From Plotosus lineatus (lineage: Eukaryota > Chordata > Actinopteri > Siluriformes > Plotosidae): 64,000 nucleotides of DNA. Numbering within the stretch: position 1 is the first letter of the stretch; each line of letters opens with the position of its first letter. Below the pieces are notes generated by a model. That model saw only the letters and a program-made list of their open reading frames with translations. It was not told where the DNA came from and did no database searches. The DNA lies in assembly GCA_024760905.1 (NCBI GenBank), contig CM045735.1, positions 7,904,661-7,968,660 on the forward strand. Reading direction: 5' to 3'. Position numbers and translations under genes: made by a program. Positions 10,045 through 22,212 of this stretch are shown piece after piece.

Positions 10045-12843
10045 ATATATATATGTATATAGGAAGGTGGACATACTGTGTGTTCAGGAGACAAGGTGGA
10101 AAGGTAGAAAGGCTAGAAGCTTAGGAGCAGGGTTTAAACTGTTTTATAATGGTGTGGATCGGAAGAGAAATGGAGTAGGAGTCATCTTGAAGGAGGGGTT
10201 TGTCAGGAATGTTCTAGAAGTGAAAAGAGTGTCAGACAGAGTGATGAGTCTCAAGTTAGAAATTGAAGGCGTGATGCTCAATGTTGTTAGTGCTTATGCC
10301 CCACAGGCAGGATGTAGGATGTAAGCTAGAAGAGGAGAGATTCTGGAGTGAGTTAGATGAAGTGATGCAGAGTACCCCCAGAGGTGAAAGAGTGGTCATT
10401 GGAGCAGACTTCAATGGACATGTTGGTGCAGGCAACAGAGGGGACGAGGAAGTGATGGGCAGGTTTGGTATCCAGGACAGGAACACAGAAGGACAGATGT
10501 TGATCGATTTTGCAAAAAGGATGGAAATGGCTGTGGTGAATACTTTCTTCAAGAAGAAACAGAAGCATAGGGTGACTTATGAAAGCGGAGGTAAGAGCAC
10601 ACAGGTAGACTACATCTTGTGTAGGCGATGTAATTTGAAGGAAGTCAGTGACTGCAAAGTAGTAGTGGGTGAGAGTGTTGCCAAACAGCATAGGATGGTG
10701 GTGTGCAGGATGACACTGATGGTGAGAAAGGTGAAAAAGGCAAAGGCAGAGCAGAAGACAAAGTGGTGGAAGCTGAAAAAGGAAGAGTGTCGTGTTGTCT
10801 TCAAGGAGGAGTTGAAACAGGCTTTGGGTAGTCAGGAAGTGCTTCCAGAGGACTGGACAACCACAGCCAATGTGATCAGGAGACCGGTAGGAGAGTACTT
10901 GGTGTGTCCTCTGGAAGGAAAGTAGATAAGGAAACTTGGTGGTGGAATGAGGAAGTGCAGGAGTGTGTACAAAAGAAGAGGTTAGCCAAGAAGAAGTGGG
11001 ACATTGAGAGGACCGAAGAGAGTAAACAGGAGTACAGGGAGACAGCGTAAGGCGAAGGTAGCAGTGTCAAAGGCCAAACAGAGGGCGTATGATGACTTGT
11101 ATGATAGGTTGAACAGTAAGGAGGGAGAAAATGATTTATACAGGTTAGCACAGCAGAGAAATAGAGATGGGAAAGACGTGCAGCAAGTTAGAGTGATAAA
11201 GGACAGAGAGGGAAATGTATTGACTGATGACAGAAGTGTGCTGGGAAGATGGAAAGAGTACTTTGAAGAGCTGATGAATGAGGAAAATGAGAGAGAAAAA
11301 AGAGTAGAAGGGGTGACCGTTGAGGAGCAGGAAGTAGCAAAGATTAGTAAGGGAGAAGTGAGGAGGGCATTGAAGAGGATGAAGAGCGGAAAGGCAGTTG
11401 GCCCTGATGACATACCAGTTGAGGTATGGAAGTGTCTAGGGGAGGTAGCAGTAGATTTTCTGACAAGAATATTCAACAAGGTCTTAGAAAGTGAGTAGAT
11501 GCCAGAGGAATGGAGGAGAAGTGTGCTTGTGCCCATTTTTAAGAACAAGGGAGATGTACAGAGTTGTGGCAACTACAGAGGGATAAAGTTGATGAGCCAT
11601 ACAATGAAGCTATGGGAAAGAATAGTGGAAGCAAAACTAAGGGCAGAGGTCAGCATTTGTGAACAACAGTTTGGTTTCATGCCAAGAAAGAGCACCACAG
11701 ATGCAGTGTTTGCTTTGAGGATGTTAATAGAGAAGTACAGAGAAGGTCAGAAGGAGCTGCATTGTGCCTTTGTGGATCTGGAGAAAGCATATGACAGGGT
11801 GCCGAGAGAAGAACTGTGGTATTGTATGAGGAAGTCTGGAGTGACAGAGAAGTATGTTAGAGTGGTGCAGGACATGTATGATAGCTGTAAGACAGTGGTG
11901 AGGTGTGCTGTCGGTGTGACAGAAGAGTTCAAGGTGGAGGTGGGACTGCATCAAGGGTCAGCTCTGAGCCCCTTCTTGTTTGCTATGGTGATGGACAGGC
12001 TAACAGACGAGGTTAGACAAGAATCTCCATGGACTATGATGTTTGCAGATGACATAGTGATCTGTAGTGAGAGCAGAGACCAAGTGGAGGAAAATCTAGA
12101 GAGGTGGAGGTATGCCCTGGAAAGGAGGGGATTGAAGGTTAGTCTTAGTAAGACAGAATACATGTGTGTGAACGACAAGGACCCAAGAGGAACTTTGAGG
12201 TTACAGGGGGCAGGGATAAAGAAGGTGGAGGATTTTAAGTACTTAGGCTCAACAATCCAGAGCAATGGAGAGTGTGGAAAAGAGGTGAAGAAGCGTGTGC
12301 AGGCAGGTTGGAATGGATGGAGAAAAGTGTCCGTGTGATGTGTGATAGGAGAGTATCGGCAAGAATGAAGGGAAAAGTGTACAAGACGGTGATGAGGCCA
12401 GCAATGTTGTATGGTTTCGAGACAGTGGCCCTGGGGAAAAGACAGGAGTCAGAGTTGGAGGTAGCAGAGATGAAAATGTTGAGGTTCTCTTTGGGAGTAA
12501 CGAGGATGGATAGGATCAGAAATGAGTACATCAGAGGGACAGCACATGTAAGATGTTTTGGAGACAAAGTCAGAGAGGCTAGATTGAGATGGTTTGGACA
12601 TGTACAGAGGAGGGATAGTGAGTATATTGGTCGTAGGATGCTGAGGTTGGAACTACCAGGCAAAAGGCCCAGAGGAAGACCAAAGAGAAGATTTATGGAT
12701 GCGGTGAAGGCGGACATGAAGGTCGTTGGAGTAAGAGTAGAAGATGCAGAGGATAGGGAGAGATGGAGGCAGATCATTTGCTGTGGCGACCCCTGAAGGG
12801 AACAGCCGAAAGGAAAAGAAGAAGAAGAAGATATATATATATA
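10045..12843 (+). mobile_element. RTE-clade non-LTR retrotransposon (5'-truncated, broken)
   Basis: Encodes an endonuclease and reverse transcriptase. The endonuclease part shows VQETRW, SAYAPQ, GADFNGHVG and TQVDYILCRR. The RT part shows NYRGIKLMSHTMKLWE, QFGFMPRKSTTDAV, FVDLEKAYDRVPRE, GLHQGSALSPFLF and the catalytic FADD. The C-terminal part has RWFGHVQRRDSEYIG and PRGRPKRRFMDAV. The copy starts inside the endonuclease next to a tatg/tata repeat. It is inactivated by a 7-bp tandem duplication at 10310-10323, frame changes near 10.9 and 11.05 kb, an in-frame TAG at 11496-11498 and a shift near 12.3 kb. Its 3' end is gcgacccctgaagggaacag, gccgaaaggaaa and (GAA)n, followed by (TA)n. It resembles fish RTE elements (Expander/BovB type); the exact family name was not checked. 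Confidence 0.88.
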
Positions 12844-13235
12844 ATATTAGCGCAATCTGATTATTTCACTATCTCGGAATAATGGATATGATTATTTATT
12901 TAAATTATTTTTTTCATATTTAATCAGTGCGAAGCCATCAAATGAATTGTGGTATTCTTCTTCATTAGGGACATGAATTGAATGAATAATAATGCAATTA
13001 CCTGAGGCTAATTGCAGCTGTTCATGATCTGATGTGTGTGTGACAGAGCATTGAATGCATTAAAATATTCGAGACAGCAGTCCTCCTGGACCAGAACCCC
13101 CCTGCATGATGAAGGTATGTTAAACTTAACACAGTTGCAAAAATGTCAGGTGCCTAACACCGAGCAATCATAGGACAAATGGATGAAAACAGTACAGTCA
13201 TCAGATGACTCAAAAAGCATATGAAATTCATAGTA
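12844..13235. other. Unique AT-rich DNA
   Basis: About 390 bp with no gene or named repeat recognised. Confidence 0.4.
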
Positions 13236-13708
13236 CAGGGATCCTTCACTTTCTGTGGTTAATGGGGACCGAGAACCCCCCACGACTGCCGATTTCCGTG
13301 AAGTATACGTGCATGTATATGTGTATATAATATCAATGAATACATATTCAATGCTATAAATGCTTATAGTTACAATTAAACATTCAAAAATAATGCATAA
13401 GATGTAAATAAAATACAGTATAAATATACACACATACACAGATGCATGTGTGCACACTCAGATGCACACCTCACATAAAAGTATAAGTAGTTTTGTTCGG
13501 GGGTTTTGGGTTTGGGTTTTTTTTTTGTATGTTTCTTTGGGTTTTTTTTTTTTTGCATAACTGGCCTTGTTTTGTGGCATTTTCCTGAACTTTCCCCCTA
13601 TTTTTCCTTAATTTCCTTATTTTTTAAATGTTTCGATGAATATTTTTGAAAAACTCATGATGCACTAAAGCTGCAGAAACTAAAGCACGAAGTAGCGAGG
13701 GCTCACTC
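13236..13708. mobile_element. pogo/Tigger-type MITE, family 2
   Basis: Starts after a TA with cagggatccttcactttc and ends in a decayed inverted copy (gtagcgagggctcac). The middle (gcataactggccttgttttg, atttttgaatgtttaatt type) matches the copies at 36436-36900, 41.76-42.29 kb and 43.61-44.10 kb, here in the opposite orientation. Confidence 0.6.
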
Positions 13709-13781
13709 TATATACTTAGGACATCATAGGGCATCACCCAACAGATCTAGGGAATGGATGGACCTTCAGAAAGACATTGTC

Positions 13782-14052
13782 TGTCTGTCTTCCTTTCGGC
13801 TTTTTCCCTTTTTACTCGGGAGTCGCCACAGCGAATCATCTGATTCGCACGTTTGATTTTGGCAGAGGTTTTTACGTCGGATGCCCTTCCTGTTACAACC
13901 CTTTTTTTTTAGCAAGGGACAGAAACACGCTGATGGCTTTGCAGCTACTCTTTACGAAAGTCAGCAATGGTTCTTTTACATGCCTCTCACCATAGACAGT
14001 GAGAGAGAGACATGGCCCGCCTTTGATAACCCAGTTAGCCGCACTGGCTGTT
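13782..14052 (-). mobile_element. SINE-A with RTE-type tail, head missing
   Basis: The tail (complement of gccgaaaggaagac and the gtcggatgcccttcc region) and core match the copy at 9670-10018. The sequence stops at the core, so it is truncated at its 5' end. Confidence 0.7.
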
Positions 14053-14094
14053 TTATTTCCAAGAGATAACTATGCTTACATACTATGCTTGATA

Positions 14095-14720
14095 AGAATG
14101 GACACCATTATTATGTACACAGTGTGCTACTTACGAAAGCCTCTGAATACGAAAAATCCAGGTTAAGAAAAACATTTTCCTAAATTTTCGTCCTCTTTTA
14201 ACGAAAACAACCTCTTTTTACGAAAAGCGCCAAACGCGCCATTCACAAATTCAAACAATGCACGAGTTGCTCTCTCACTGGCTGTCTCCCAACATCCCGC
14301 CCCGCAGGCCTCCCATTGGCCAGGAGGCAGCTGAACTGGACCCATGCTTCCTGTTTGTCACACGCATGAGAAAGGAGAGTTGAATAGGAATGTTGGGCTC
14401 ATGAGTTTATTTTGAGATTGATCATTACAGTGTTATATTTCGTTATCCATCATGGACCCGGAAAATACAGAAAAGCGGAAATACAGTAACGGAGGCGATT
14501 ATTTCGGAACGATATTGAAGCAGAAGGAGGCATAAAAACAGAGTGCTCCATGGGACAAGACCTCTGATCTCGCAAAGAAGCAAGTTAATATTGAATCAGG
14601 ATCTCTGATCTGTCAAACAGGTACTGTAATTCTGCTTTAAATGCAACATCCCGTCCATTTAAACATTTAAATACAATTGCTCCGTCGGCTGCGCGCTGCA
14701 TGTGGGTGGAGCCCACATTC
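14095..14720 (+). mobile_element. Decayed Tigger/pogo element with transposase start
   Basis: gaaaaatccaggtt, aaaacattttcctaaatttt and cctcccattggcc match the terminal part of the Tigger-type MITEs at 38361-39149 and 40939-41584. An ATG at about 14452 opens MDPENTEKRKYS, followed by GTILKQKEA. This resembles the N-terminal CENP-B-like helix-turn-helix of Tigger transposases. A stop follows at once, and the catalytic domain is absent. Confidence 0.55.
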
Positions 14721-14737
14721 GGCAAAACACACCAGAG

Positions 14738-14761
14738 AGACAGAGAGAGAGAGAGAGAGAG

Positions 14762-14859
<98 letters not shown>

Positions 14860-14880
14860 CAGTGTTATGTGTGTGTGTAT
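14738..14880. repeat. (GA)n(GT)n(GA)n compound microsatellite
   Basis: GA repeats flank a roughly 50-bp GT tract. Frames across it (CVCVCV) are repeat artefacts. Confidence 0.9.
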
Positions 14881-14939
14881 ATGGGTTAATAAAAAATGTT
14901 TAATAATGGTTTAATAAATATGTTAATAAAATATAACTA

Positions 14940-14983
<44 letters not shown>

Positions 14984-14989
14984 GAGAGA

Positions 14990-15328
14990 TTTCCTTTTGG
15001 CTTTTTCCCTTTCTCAGGGGTGGCCACAGTGAATGATTCACACATTTGATTTGGCATAAGTTTTTACATCGGATGCCCTTCCTGACACAACCCTTTAGCA
15101 AGGGACAGAAACACGCTGATAGCTTTGCAGCTACTCTTTACGAAAGTCAGCAATGGTTCTTTTACATGAACCTCTCACCACAGACAGTGAGAGACATGGC
15201 CCGCCTTTGATAACCCAGTTAGCTGCACTGAGGGGGGGGCAGTGACAACCTTGCCGAAGGTGGGACTCAAACCCCCAACCTTAGGATCAATGATCCAGCA
15301 CCCTATACCACTAGACCACCACTGCCCC
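14990..15328 (-). mobile_element. SINE-A with RTE-type tail, near full length
   Basis: Minus strand: head at the right (complement ccaccactgcccc), core, and RTE-type tail at the left (cttttggctttttccc complement). It lies between two (TA)n tracts, 14942-14981 and 15330 onward. Confidence 0.75.
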
Positions 15329-15530
<202 letters not shown>

Positions 15531-15749
15531 AAACTGGTTAATGAATATACTTTTGTTGAGCCAAAGAAAACAAATTGTTAAAAAAAGAAAAGAAATGTGC
15601 CTCCATGTACTTGTTGCTAGACATATATCAAAAGGGAGGTGTCAGAGGAAGTCTGAAAGAACCCAAAGGAAAGGGGAGGTGGAGATGTTCCAAACTTAAA
15701 GAGAGTCTCACTACAACACCATCTCAGTGGTGCTAGGACCAGAGGTGGA

Positions 15750-15790
15750 TATTGCATAAATATTTGAACTGGAGCATTGTTTACACCTGA
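15750..15790 (+). promoter_or_regulatory. plvap: Candidate plvap core promoter
   Basis: gcataaatattt lies about 70 bp upstream of the plvap ATG and is the only TATA-like element between the microsatellite and the start codon. Motif-based guess; no start site can be proven from sequence. Confidence 0.3.
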
Positions 15791-15827
15791 GAAGTGAGGC
15801 GCCGCAGCCTGAATCATCCGACACGAC

Positions 15828-18030
15828 ATGTATAGCAAAAGCTACAACAGTGGCTATTCAACCGACAAAATGAGATGGTCTGCCAAGAAAATGCACCAAC
15901 CAAAACAAAAGGGTTGTGATTACTGCCTGAAGATGGTCTTCTTCTTTTCCTCGCTGATCCAGTCTCTCATTATCATCAGTCTGGTGCTCTTTCTGGTTTA
16001 TGGACAGCCGGAGCAGATGATAGAGGAGAAAAGAGTTCAGGATCTGGAGGAAAGTTGTAATAAACTACGCAAGGAGAAGTCAGCTCTTGAGGACAAAGCG
16101 AAGAATCTCACCAAGCAACTCAACATCACTGTTACATCAAAGATGGCTGTGGAAAAAGAGCGGAGTATATTAAAGGACCTGGCAAGAAATTCATCCATTA
16201 ATATAAATACATTGAACAACAAATTGGTAAGTATTTATTACTCGATCATGCAGTGATATTCTTATTCAGTCCTGTAGATTATTCTAAATGAAATTATCAT
16301 ACAAATTTGAATTTATTCTTCAATTCTTGTCTATTAATTAGTGCTCTGCATTAAATATTTACTTATCAAAAAATATTTCATCACCTTTTTTTGTTTTTCT
16401 AGTGGAAAAATGTGCAATCGTGTACATTTATAGCACATTTTATTTTATTGCCAATGAGACATTATTAGTAATAATAAAATAAATACATATGTTAGTTATA
16501 CACTTACACGTGTCTCTAAATTGCTTGAATTCTGTTTAATATTTTTTTTATTTATTTATTTTTCGGATGTATATTAATGACTGTTCGTGTTTTCAATATT
16601 GCAGCGACATTATGAGATATTCAGACCATCAAGTTATAATCCCTGTTCTCCGACTACCTTTAACCAGGGTGAGCCATCTTCATTCCTCATTAATATTCTG
16701 TACATGAATACATTTTAAAGTGAGTAAAATAGCCTGGTCTACCTGCATTCACTGATGTAATCAAGATTTCAAAAGATGCCTATTGTTTTGTTGTTGTTTC
16801 TTCCTAGGTCAAAACTGTGCATACATGCTTCAGAAATCTGAAGAAATGCTAAGACTTGTCAAGGCTAACTTTACCGAACAAATGTCTACAATGAAGCTGA
16901 ACTTCGATAATTCCCAAAGAGACAAACTACGGTTTCAGCTGGAAGCGATTCTTCTGCGGCGAGAGAAAACAGGCCTTGAAGAAAGGATCAAGAATTATGA
17001 GCAATCATGCAAGAAGGATTTCGTTCAGTCCTTACAGGGAATCCCGAACGTCACCAGGGAGTTTCTGAAAAAAGTTGATGACTTGTTCATGAAGCACGAG
17101 TCCTTCCAGCTGACGTGTGAGAAGCAAAGCACGAAACTTGAAGATATTCGTGTAAACTGCAGCAGCCTGTCCAGAGAGGTGGAGAACAAGCTTCAGGCAT
17201 ATCTGGACAAAGTGGGGAGTCAGGTCTCATCTATACTAAACGCCAACGCCAAATATCAAACTGAAAACAAGCTCGTAAAAGAGGATGTCGCTTGGTGCAA
17301 AGGGAACCTCAGTGCTACTGTGGACGAGAACCAGAAAACTGTCAAACAAGCACAGTTGAAGCATGACCAAGAAACAGAGAAGCTCCTAATGCAGATCAGA
17401 CAACTGACCGAAAAGAGTAAACTTCATGATCAGGTGGTGTCTGTCAAAGATCTCGACATTTCAATTCTTCATAACAACATAAATAAACTCAACATGTCAC
17501 TGACCAGCTGTCTGGTAGGCTTTCACCAAGAAATAACATGACACAACATAACATCACACAAAAGAATTTGGACTTAACAGTTTCAAATTCTTCGTTATTT
17601 CCTTACAGGCGTCACAAAAGATTTTTGGACCATATGCTAATGTAAGGTCCAACCCTATGCAATGGCCAGGTTCTTCTGGGTCGCAGACAACTGAATTTGG
17701 TAGCATTGGGCAAAATACAGCAGTACTGAGTAATGTGGGTTCAAGCGGTACTAATCTGCTGGCTCGAACAGGTTTAAGTGGATCAACAGTGTTGAACAGT
17801 GCAAGAACTAGTGGAACCTCCATGATCAGAACATCCTCAGGAACCAGTGTAAGCGATCAGCAGATATCAGGTAAGAAAAAATTAACATGAGTTTTACACT
17901 ATGACGTGATCAACTGTGATGGAGGTATAACATCTTTATAACTCTTTTCTTTTTTTTTTTTCTTTTTTTATCTCCAGCACAAATCACACAGCACTTGCGA
18001 GAACTTCAACGTTATACCAAAACAGACTGA
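15828..18030 (+). CDS. plvap: plvap, plasmalemma vesicle-associated protein (PV-1), complete
   Basis: PLVAP forms the diaphragms of endothelial caveolae, fenestrae and transendothelial channels. Five coding exons join in frame: 15828-16226, 16605-16668, 16808-17514, 17609-17870 and 17978-18030, all GT-AG, giving 494 aa. Topology is type II: a cytosolic tail (1-35), one transmembrane segment about 36-59 (FFFSSLIQSLIIISLVLF), then a long extracellular coiled coil. NLTKQLNITVTSK at 93-105 matches human NLTKELNFTTRAK, including two N-glycosylation sites. Further sequons are at N121 and in exon 3 (NFT, NVT, NCS, NLS, NMS). Exon 4 is rich in Ser, Gly and Thr, where the human C-terminal region is proline-rich. 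The last exon, ITQHLRELQRYTKTD, parallels human LEEFKRKILE. The a or b paralogue is not assigned. Confidence 0.92.
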
Positions 18031-18069
18031 TGGGACCAGATGCCAGAGTAAAAAACAAATTTGTAATTA

Positions 18070-18081
18070 GACTATATATAG

Positions 18082-18171
<90 letters not shown>

Positions 18172-18172
18172 G
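18070..18172. repeat. (TA)n(GT)n(TA)n microsatellite in the plvap 3' region
   Basis: About 65 bp of GT repeats between short TA runs, starting 40 bp after the stop codon. Confidence 0.9.
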
Positions 18173-18332
18173 TTGAGTACCATAGTGTTGTTGAAATCCT
18201 CATTTGATTGGTCAGGAGGTGATTGCGACTTTTCTAAAACCACATTTCGGACAGCACTGAAGTACCAGCTATAAAACAAATAACATGTTTATGTTAATAT
18301 TTTACGGTTTCTATAGTAAAAAGTTCATCCGT

Positions 18333-18592
18333 TCATTTTCTGCAACCCTTTAATCCTAATTAGGGTCACAGGGAGGCTGGAACCCATCCCAGCCGAATCC
18401 GGGCAAGGGCAGAGTACCCCCTGGAGAACTCGCCAGGCCATCGCAGGGTAGAAACACGCTGACGGCTATGCAGTTACTCTTGTTGGAAGTCAGCAATGGT
18501 TCTTTTACGTGAACCTCACCCCATAGACAGCGAGAGACATGGCCGGCCTTTATAACCCAGTTAGTTGCACTGGGGGGAGGGACAGTAAGAAC
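18333..18592 (-). mobile_element. SINE-A with L2-type tail, head missing
   Basis: The tail at the left (ttcattttctgcaaccc, cctaattagggtcacag) and core (cagcaatggttcttttacg, gagagacatggccgg) are clear. The tRNA-like head is absent. Confidence 0.65.
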
Positions 18593-18964
18593 TCATTTTG
18601 TAAAGACAGCATTCCACATAATCTACATCATAATCTCAAGGCTGATGCATGTTGTTATTTAACAAGTAAAAATATATGTAATCATTGATATGAATCTATA
18701 TTAATGGTATTAATGTTTATTATTTAATGGAAGCAAACTCAGGTTTTCAGAGCACTGGAACTAAACTTTCTCCCAGAGGAATCTTCAGGACAGACCAGGC
18801 AAAGCTGACACTTCCTGGTTTCTTGAGTTTTTTTGTCTCATTTATGAAAAATAGATGCTGTGTAGGGAAGCATTTGTTTGTTGCTGTGACAATGTACATA
18901 ATAACCAGGAATTAAGTCGTTCTCCAACGTTGTAAATAAATACAGTAAATAAATCATAAATTGA

Positions 18965-19250
18965 ATCTTCTTTTCCTTTCGGCTGCGCCCTTCAGGGGGC
19001 GCCACAGCGAATCATCTGCCTCCATCTCATCCTATCCTCTTGCATCTTCTTCTCTTACTCCAACTACAGTACCTTCATGTCCTCCTTTACCACATCTATA
19101 AATCTTCTCTTTGGTCTTCCTCTAGGCCTTCTGCCTGGTAGTTCCAACCTCAGCATCCTACTACCAATATACTCACTATCCTTCCTCTGTACATGTCCAA
19201 ACCATCTCAATCTAGCCTCTCTGACTTTGTCTCCAAAACATCTTACATGT
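18965..19250 (-). mobile_element. RTE LINE 3' fragment
   Basis: The minus strand encodes HVRCFGDKVREARLRWFGHV and RPRGRPKRRFIDV, nearly identical to the C-terminal end of the RTE element at 10-12.8 kb, and ends with the same gccgaaaggaaa 3' terminus. Confidence 0.85.
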
Positions 19251-19958
19251 AAATAAATCATAATTTGAACAAACTCAGAATTGTAGGACAACAACATTTT
19301 TACTAAAATTTAAATTAGGAGATCAACATTAGTTTTGCCTTTAAGTTTGTCAGTCTTTACGTTCTAATTTCGGTGAAGTCTTAAAGTTAGTCGAAGTTAA
19401 GAAGGGTTCATAGAATTTATAGTAGAATTTAAAGCTTGACAAAAAGGTGAAGTTAAGTTCTCAAAGTTTGTTGCCTTATGATGTGAATTTTTTTCCAAAT
19501 TAAAATAAATAATTTTTTTTACACTGCACATGAATGTGACTATATGGGTTAAAGACCGTTGTCTTTATGTAATATCTTTATGTCTTGATCTTGAATAATA
19601 ATTCACTCTCATGCATTTGACAAAGTACTTACCTACCCCATCGCAGGGCCAACACACACAACTGTTCACACTCACATCCACACCTAAGGGCAATTCAGAG
19701 CACCCAACTGGCTTAAAATGTGTGAATTTGGAATGTGGGAGGAAACCAGAAGCCCCAGAGGAAATTCATGCAAACTCCCCACCCTCAGATATAGCTAAAC
19801 GATAGCACTGTGTGATAAATACAAATTATTCCGTGAAGGTGAAGTGGATGCCACTGAATAGTCTTCGACAGAAAAATTCCGTGACATCCACCAAACCCGA
19901 ATCAATTGTTTTAGAATATACTAATATACTTATGGAAACATAAGAAAAACAAATTAAT

Positions 19959-19960
<2 letters not shown>
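19251..19960. other. Intergenic DNA with a short SINE-B fragment
   Basis: Mostly unique AT-rich sequence. About 19610-19790 (catcgcagggccaacacac, cacacctaagggcaattc, gtgggaggaaacc) is a minus-strand SINE-B piece. No gene recognised. Confidence 0.45.

Positions 19961-19962
<2 letters not shown>

Positions 19963-20021
<59 letters not shown>
19963..20021. repeat. (TA)n microsatellite
   Basis: Uninterrupted TA dinucleotides for about 58 bp. Confidence 0.9.
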
Positions 20022-20024
<3 letters not shown>

Positions 20025-20029
20025 TACTT

Positions 20030-20500
20030 TAGCGTTTTTATTTCTTGCCAAGTATCATCCCAAAAGTGTGATGTGGATATTTATGATGCCGGGAGCTTTC
20101 AGTCAGACCTAAAGATGCAGGAGACCGAGTATGATGATACAAATGACCTTTACTGAACACAGAGCAGGCACTGGAGTACTGGGAATCGTGATCATCGTAG
20201 AGGTGAAGGGAAACCCGAGAACCAAAATCGCTAAGGGACAATATCAAAGCAGGAACGGGTCGAGCATGGAGCTGAGAAGCAGGGAGCCAGAGAGATCACA
20301 GGGAAACGGGATTGTTTGGAGGGACAATCTTCTAGCGCTGGGAGGAGCGCGCCGCTTATCTTTATAGCCCGGTGATGGCTGAGTGGAATCAGGTGTGCTC
20401 TCCGGACTCCGCCTGGGTGTGACAGCCATGCCACGTGCATAAGGAGAGAGAAAGAGAGTTAAAAGCCGCCAAATAACACAGACCATAACAGATAACAAGC
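20030..20500. other. Probable unclassified repeat remnant
   Basis: GC-richer than its surroundings (tgcaggagaccgagtatgat, gggaggagcgcgcc, gactccgcctgggtgtgac). I think this resembles the terminal part of a dispersed fish element, but no protein, inverted repeat or tail was found to classify it. Confidence 0.3.
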
Positions 20501-20699
20501 AATTATTGAATGAGGCAAAGTATAGTATGGAAAATTATTCAGTTTGAGTAGGTTTGATAAGATTCTTCAAGATCTGAAATATTCTCCATATCGTATAAAG
20601 GACAAATTCTATAATCGTTTCATTTTTCACTCAAAATATTTTCAACTTATCCAATGTTGAAGATTGGCAAAAGAATACCAAGAATTATTTAATGGTTTT

Positions 20700-20915
20700 C
20701 CACCAATCAGAAACGAGAAAATATTTTGACCCAACAGTAATATCCTGAGATAGTGAACCAATCAGATCGCGCCATATCATTGCAGTATGTATAAAAAAGA
20801 ATGAAACACATTTGGAGATGCTGTTATAGGAATTTTCTAGCATGAACAGCGTCATATACTGGGTCACTGTTGCTTTTTTTGTTCAACAACACACTTTGTT
20901 GTGTTTCCGTCCTTA
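20700..20915 (+). promoter_or_regulatory. Tandem CCAAT plus TATA promoter-like block
   Basis: ccaatcag occurs near 20703 and again near 20758, and gtataaaaaa near 20788, spaced as in simple RNA polymerase II promoters. An ATG about 50 bp downstream opens only a 24-codon frame (MNSVIYWVTVAFF...). No gene could be attached. It may be a dead element's promoter. Confidence 0.25.
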
Positions 20916-21106
20916 GTTAATTAACTTCTTTGTAATGTACATATGTTAATGTATTATCTACAATTGTATTATTATTTTAATGATGTTAATAAATTGCATT
21001 TGAAAGTTTGTAAAATCTTTGTCAAAATATTTGCAATCTTGCAGCTACTTGGTATGGTCCAGTTCTTTCTTCATGTTATAAGACAAAAAATAAAAATAAA
21101 AATAAA

Positions 21107-21135
<29 letters not shown>

Positions 21136-21137
<2 letters not shown>

Positions 21138-21479
21138 TGGGCAGTCATGGACCATTGATCAGGTGCTGGATTACCAATCCCAGGGTTGGAGGTTCAAGCC
21201 CCACTGTCAACAGTTGTCACTGTTGTCCCCCGAGTGCCGCTAACGGGTTATCAAAGGCCAACAATGTCTCTCACTGTCTATGGTGTGAAATTGATGTAAA
21301 AGAACCATTGCTGACTTTTGTCAAGAGTAACTGCATAACCCTCAGCATGTTTCCGCCCTGCGTGGCCCGGTGAGCCGTTCGGGGTGTACTCTGCACTTGT
21401 CCAGAGTCGGCTGAGATGGATACCAGGCTTCACGCGAACTAATTAGGATTAAGCGATCCAGAAAACGTATGAATGGTTG
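21136..21479 (+). mobile_element. SINE-A with L2-type tail, full length
   Basis: Head gggcagtcatggacc with box B ggttcaagcccc, then core (gtctctcactgtctatgg, aaagaaccattgctgac), then tail (actaattaggattaagcg). It lies between two (AAT)n-type tracts. Confidence 0.7.
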
Positions 21480-21480
21480 A

Positions 21481-21571
<91 letters not shown>

Positions 21572-21582
21572 TAATAATAATA
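21478..21582. repeat. (AAT)n microsatellite
   Basis: About 100 bp of AAT with occasional GAT units. Frames of poly-N, poly-I or poly-L/Y across it are artefacts. Confidence 0.9.
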
Positions 21583-21587
21583 CAATC

Positions 21588-21682
21588 TTCTTCTTCTTCT
21601 TTTCCTTTCGGCTGTTCCCTTCAGGGGTCGCCACAGCGAATCATCTGCCTCCATCTTACCCTATCCTCTGCATCTTTTACTC

Positions 21683-21685
<3 letters not shown>
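21588..21685 (-). mobile_element. RTE LINE 3' terminal fragment
   Basis: cttttcctttcggctgttcc and gggtcgccacagcgaatcat are the reverse complement of the last 100 bp of the RTE element at 10-12.8 kb. Confidence 0.75.
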
Positions 21686-21727
<42 letters not shown>

Positions 21728-21785
21728 CACTTTTTTTATGAATAGCATGGATAGTTACAATTTAACTGATACATTTCATATCAAA

Positions 21786-22110
21786 TGATCTATCATTGTC
21801 AGAAACCTATCTATGGCAAGCACATGGCAAGAATCCACCTTATGTACGTCAAAGGAATGAGGTTGTAAACAAGAGTGTTTAGTTTGTGATGCACTTTAAA
21901 GAGTCTAATAGGAATAAATGGACCACTCCAGCAAGGATGACTGTTTGTCTGCCAGACTGTTTATGGCCCAGAATAAGAATGTTGAATAAAACAATGAGTC
22001 ACCCATTCTCCAAAAGTCTTATATATGCTATTAGTATTATTAAAGTGTTACGCATTTCCCTTATTGCCCTTAAATAGCGCAGGCCAAAAAAACAGCCTAT
22101 TGGAAATTTG
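21786..22110. other. Unique intergenic DNA
   Basis: No gene or repeat recognised between the AAT tracts and the next (TA)n tract. Confidence 0.4.
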
Positions 22111-22111
22111 C

Positions 22112-22113
<2 letters not shown>

Positions 22114-22206
<93 letters not shown>

Positions 22207-22212
22207 TTTTTT
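22114..22212. repeat. (TA)n followed by poly(T)
   Basis: About 75 bp of TA then 23 T residues. Confidence 0.9.

Larger units (their letters stand above)
18031..18960 (+). other. plvap: plvap 3' region and possible 3' UTR
   Basis: After the stop come a (GT)n tract (about 18090-18155), a SINE at 18333-18592 and unique DNA. Overlapping aataaa signals lie near 18934-18952 and could end the transcript. The UTR extent is inference. Confidence 0.35.
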
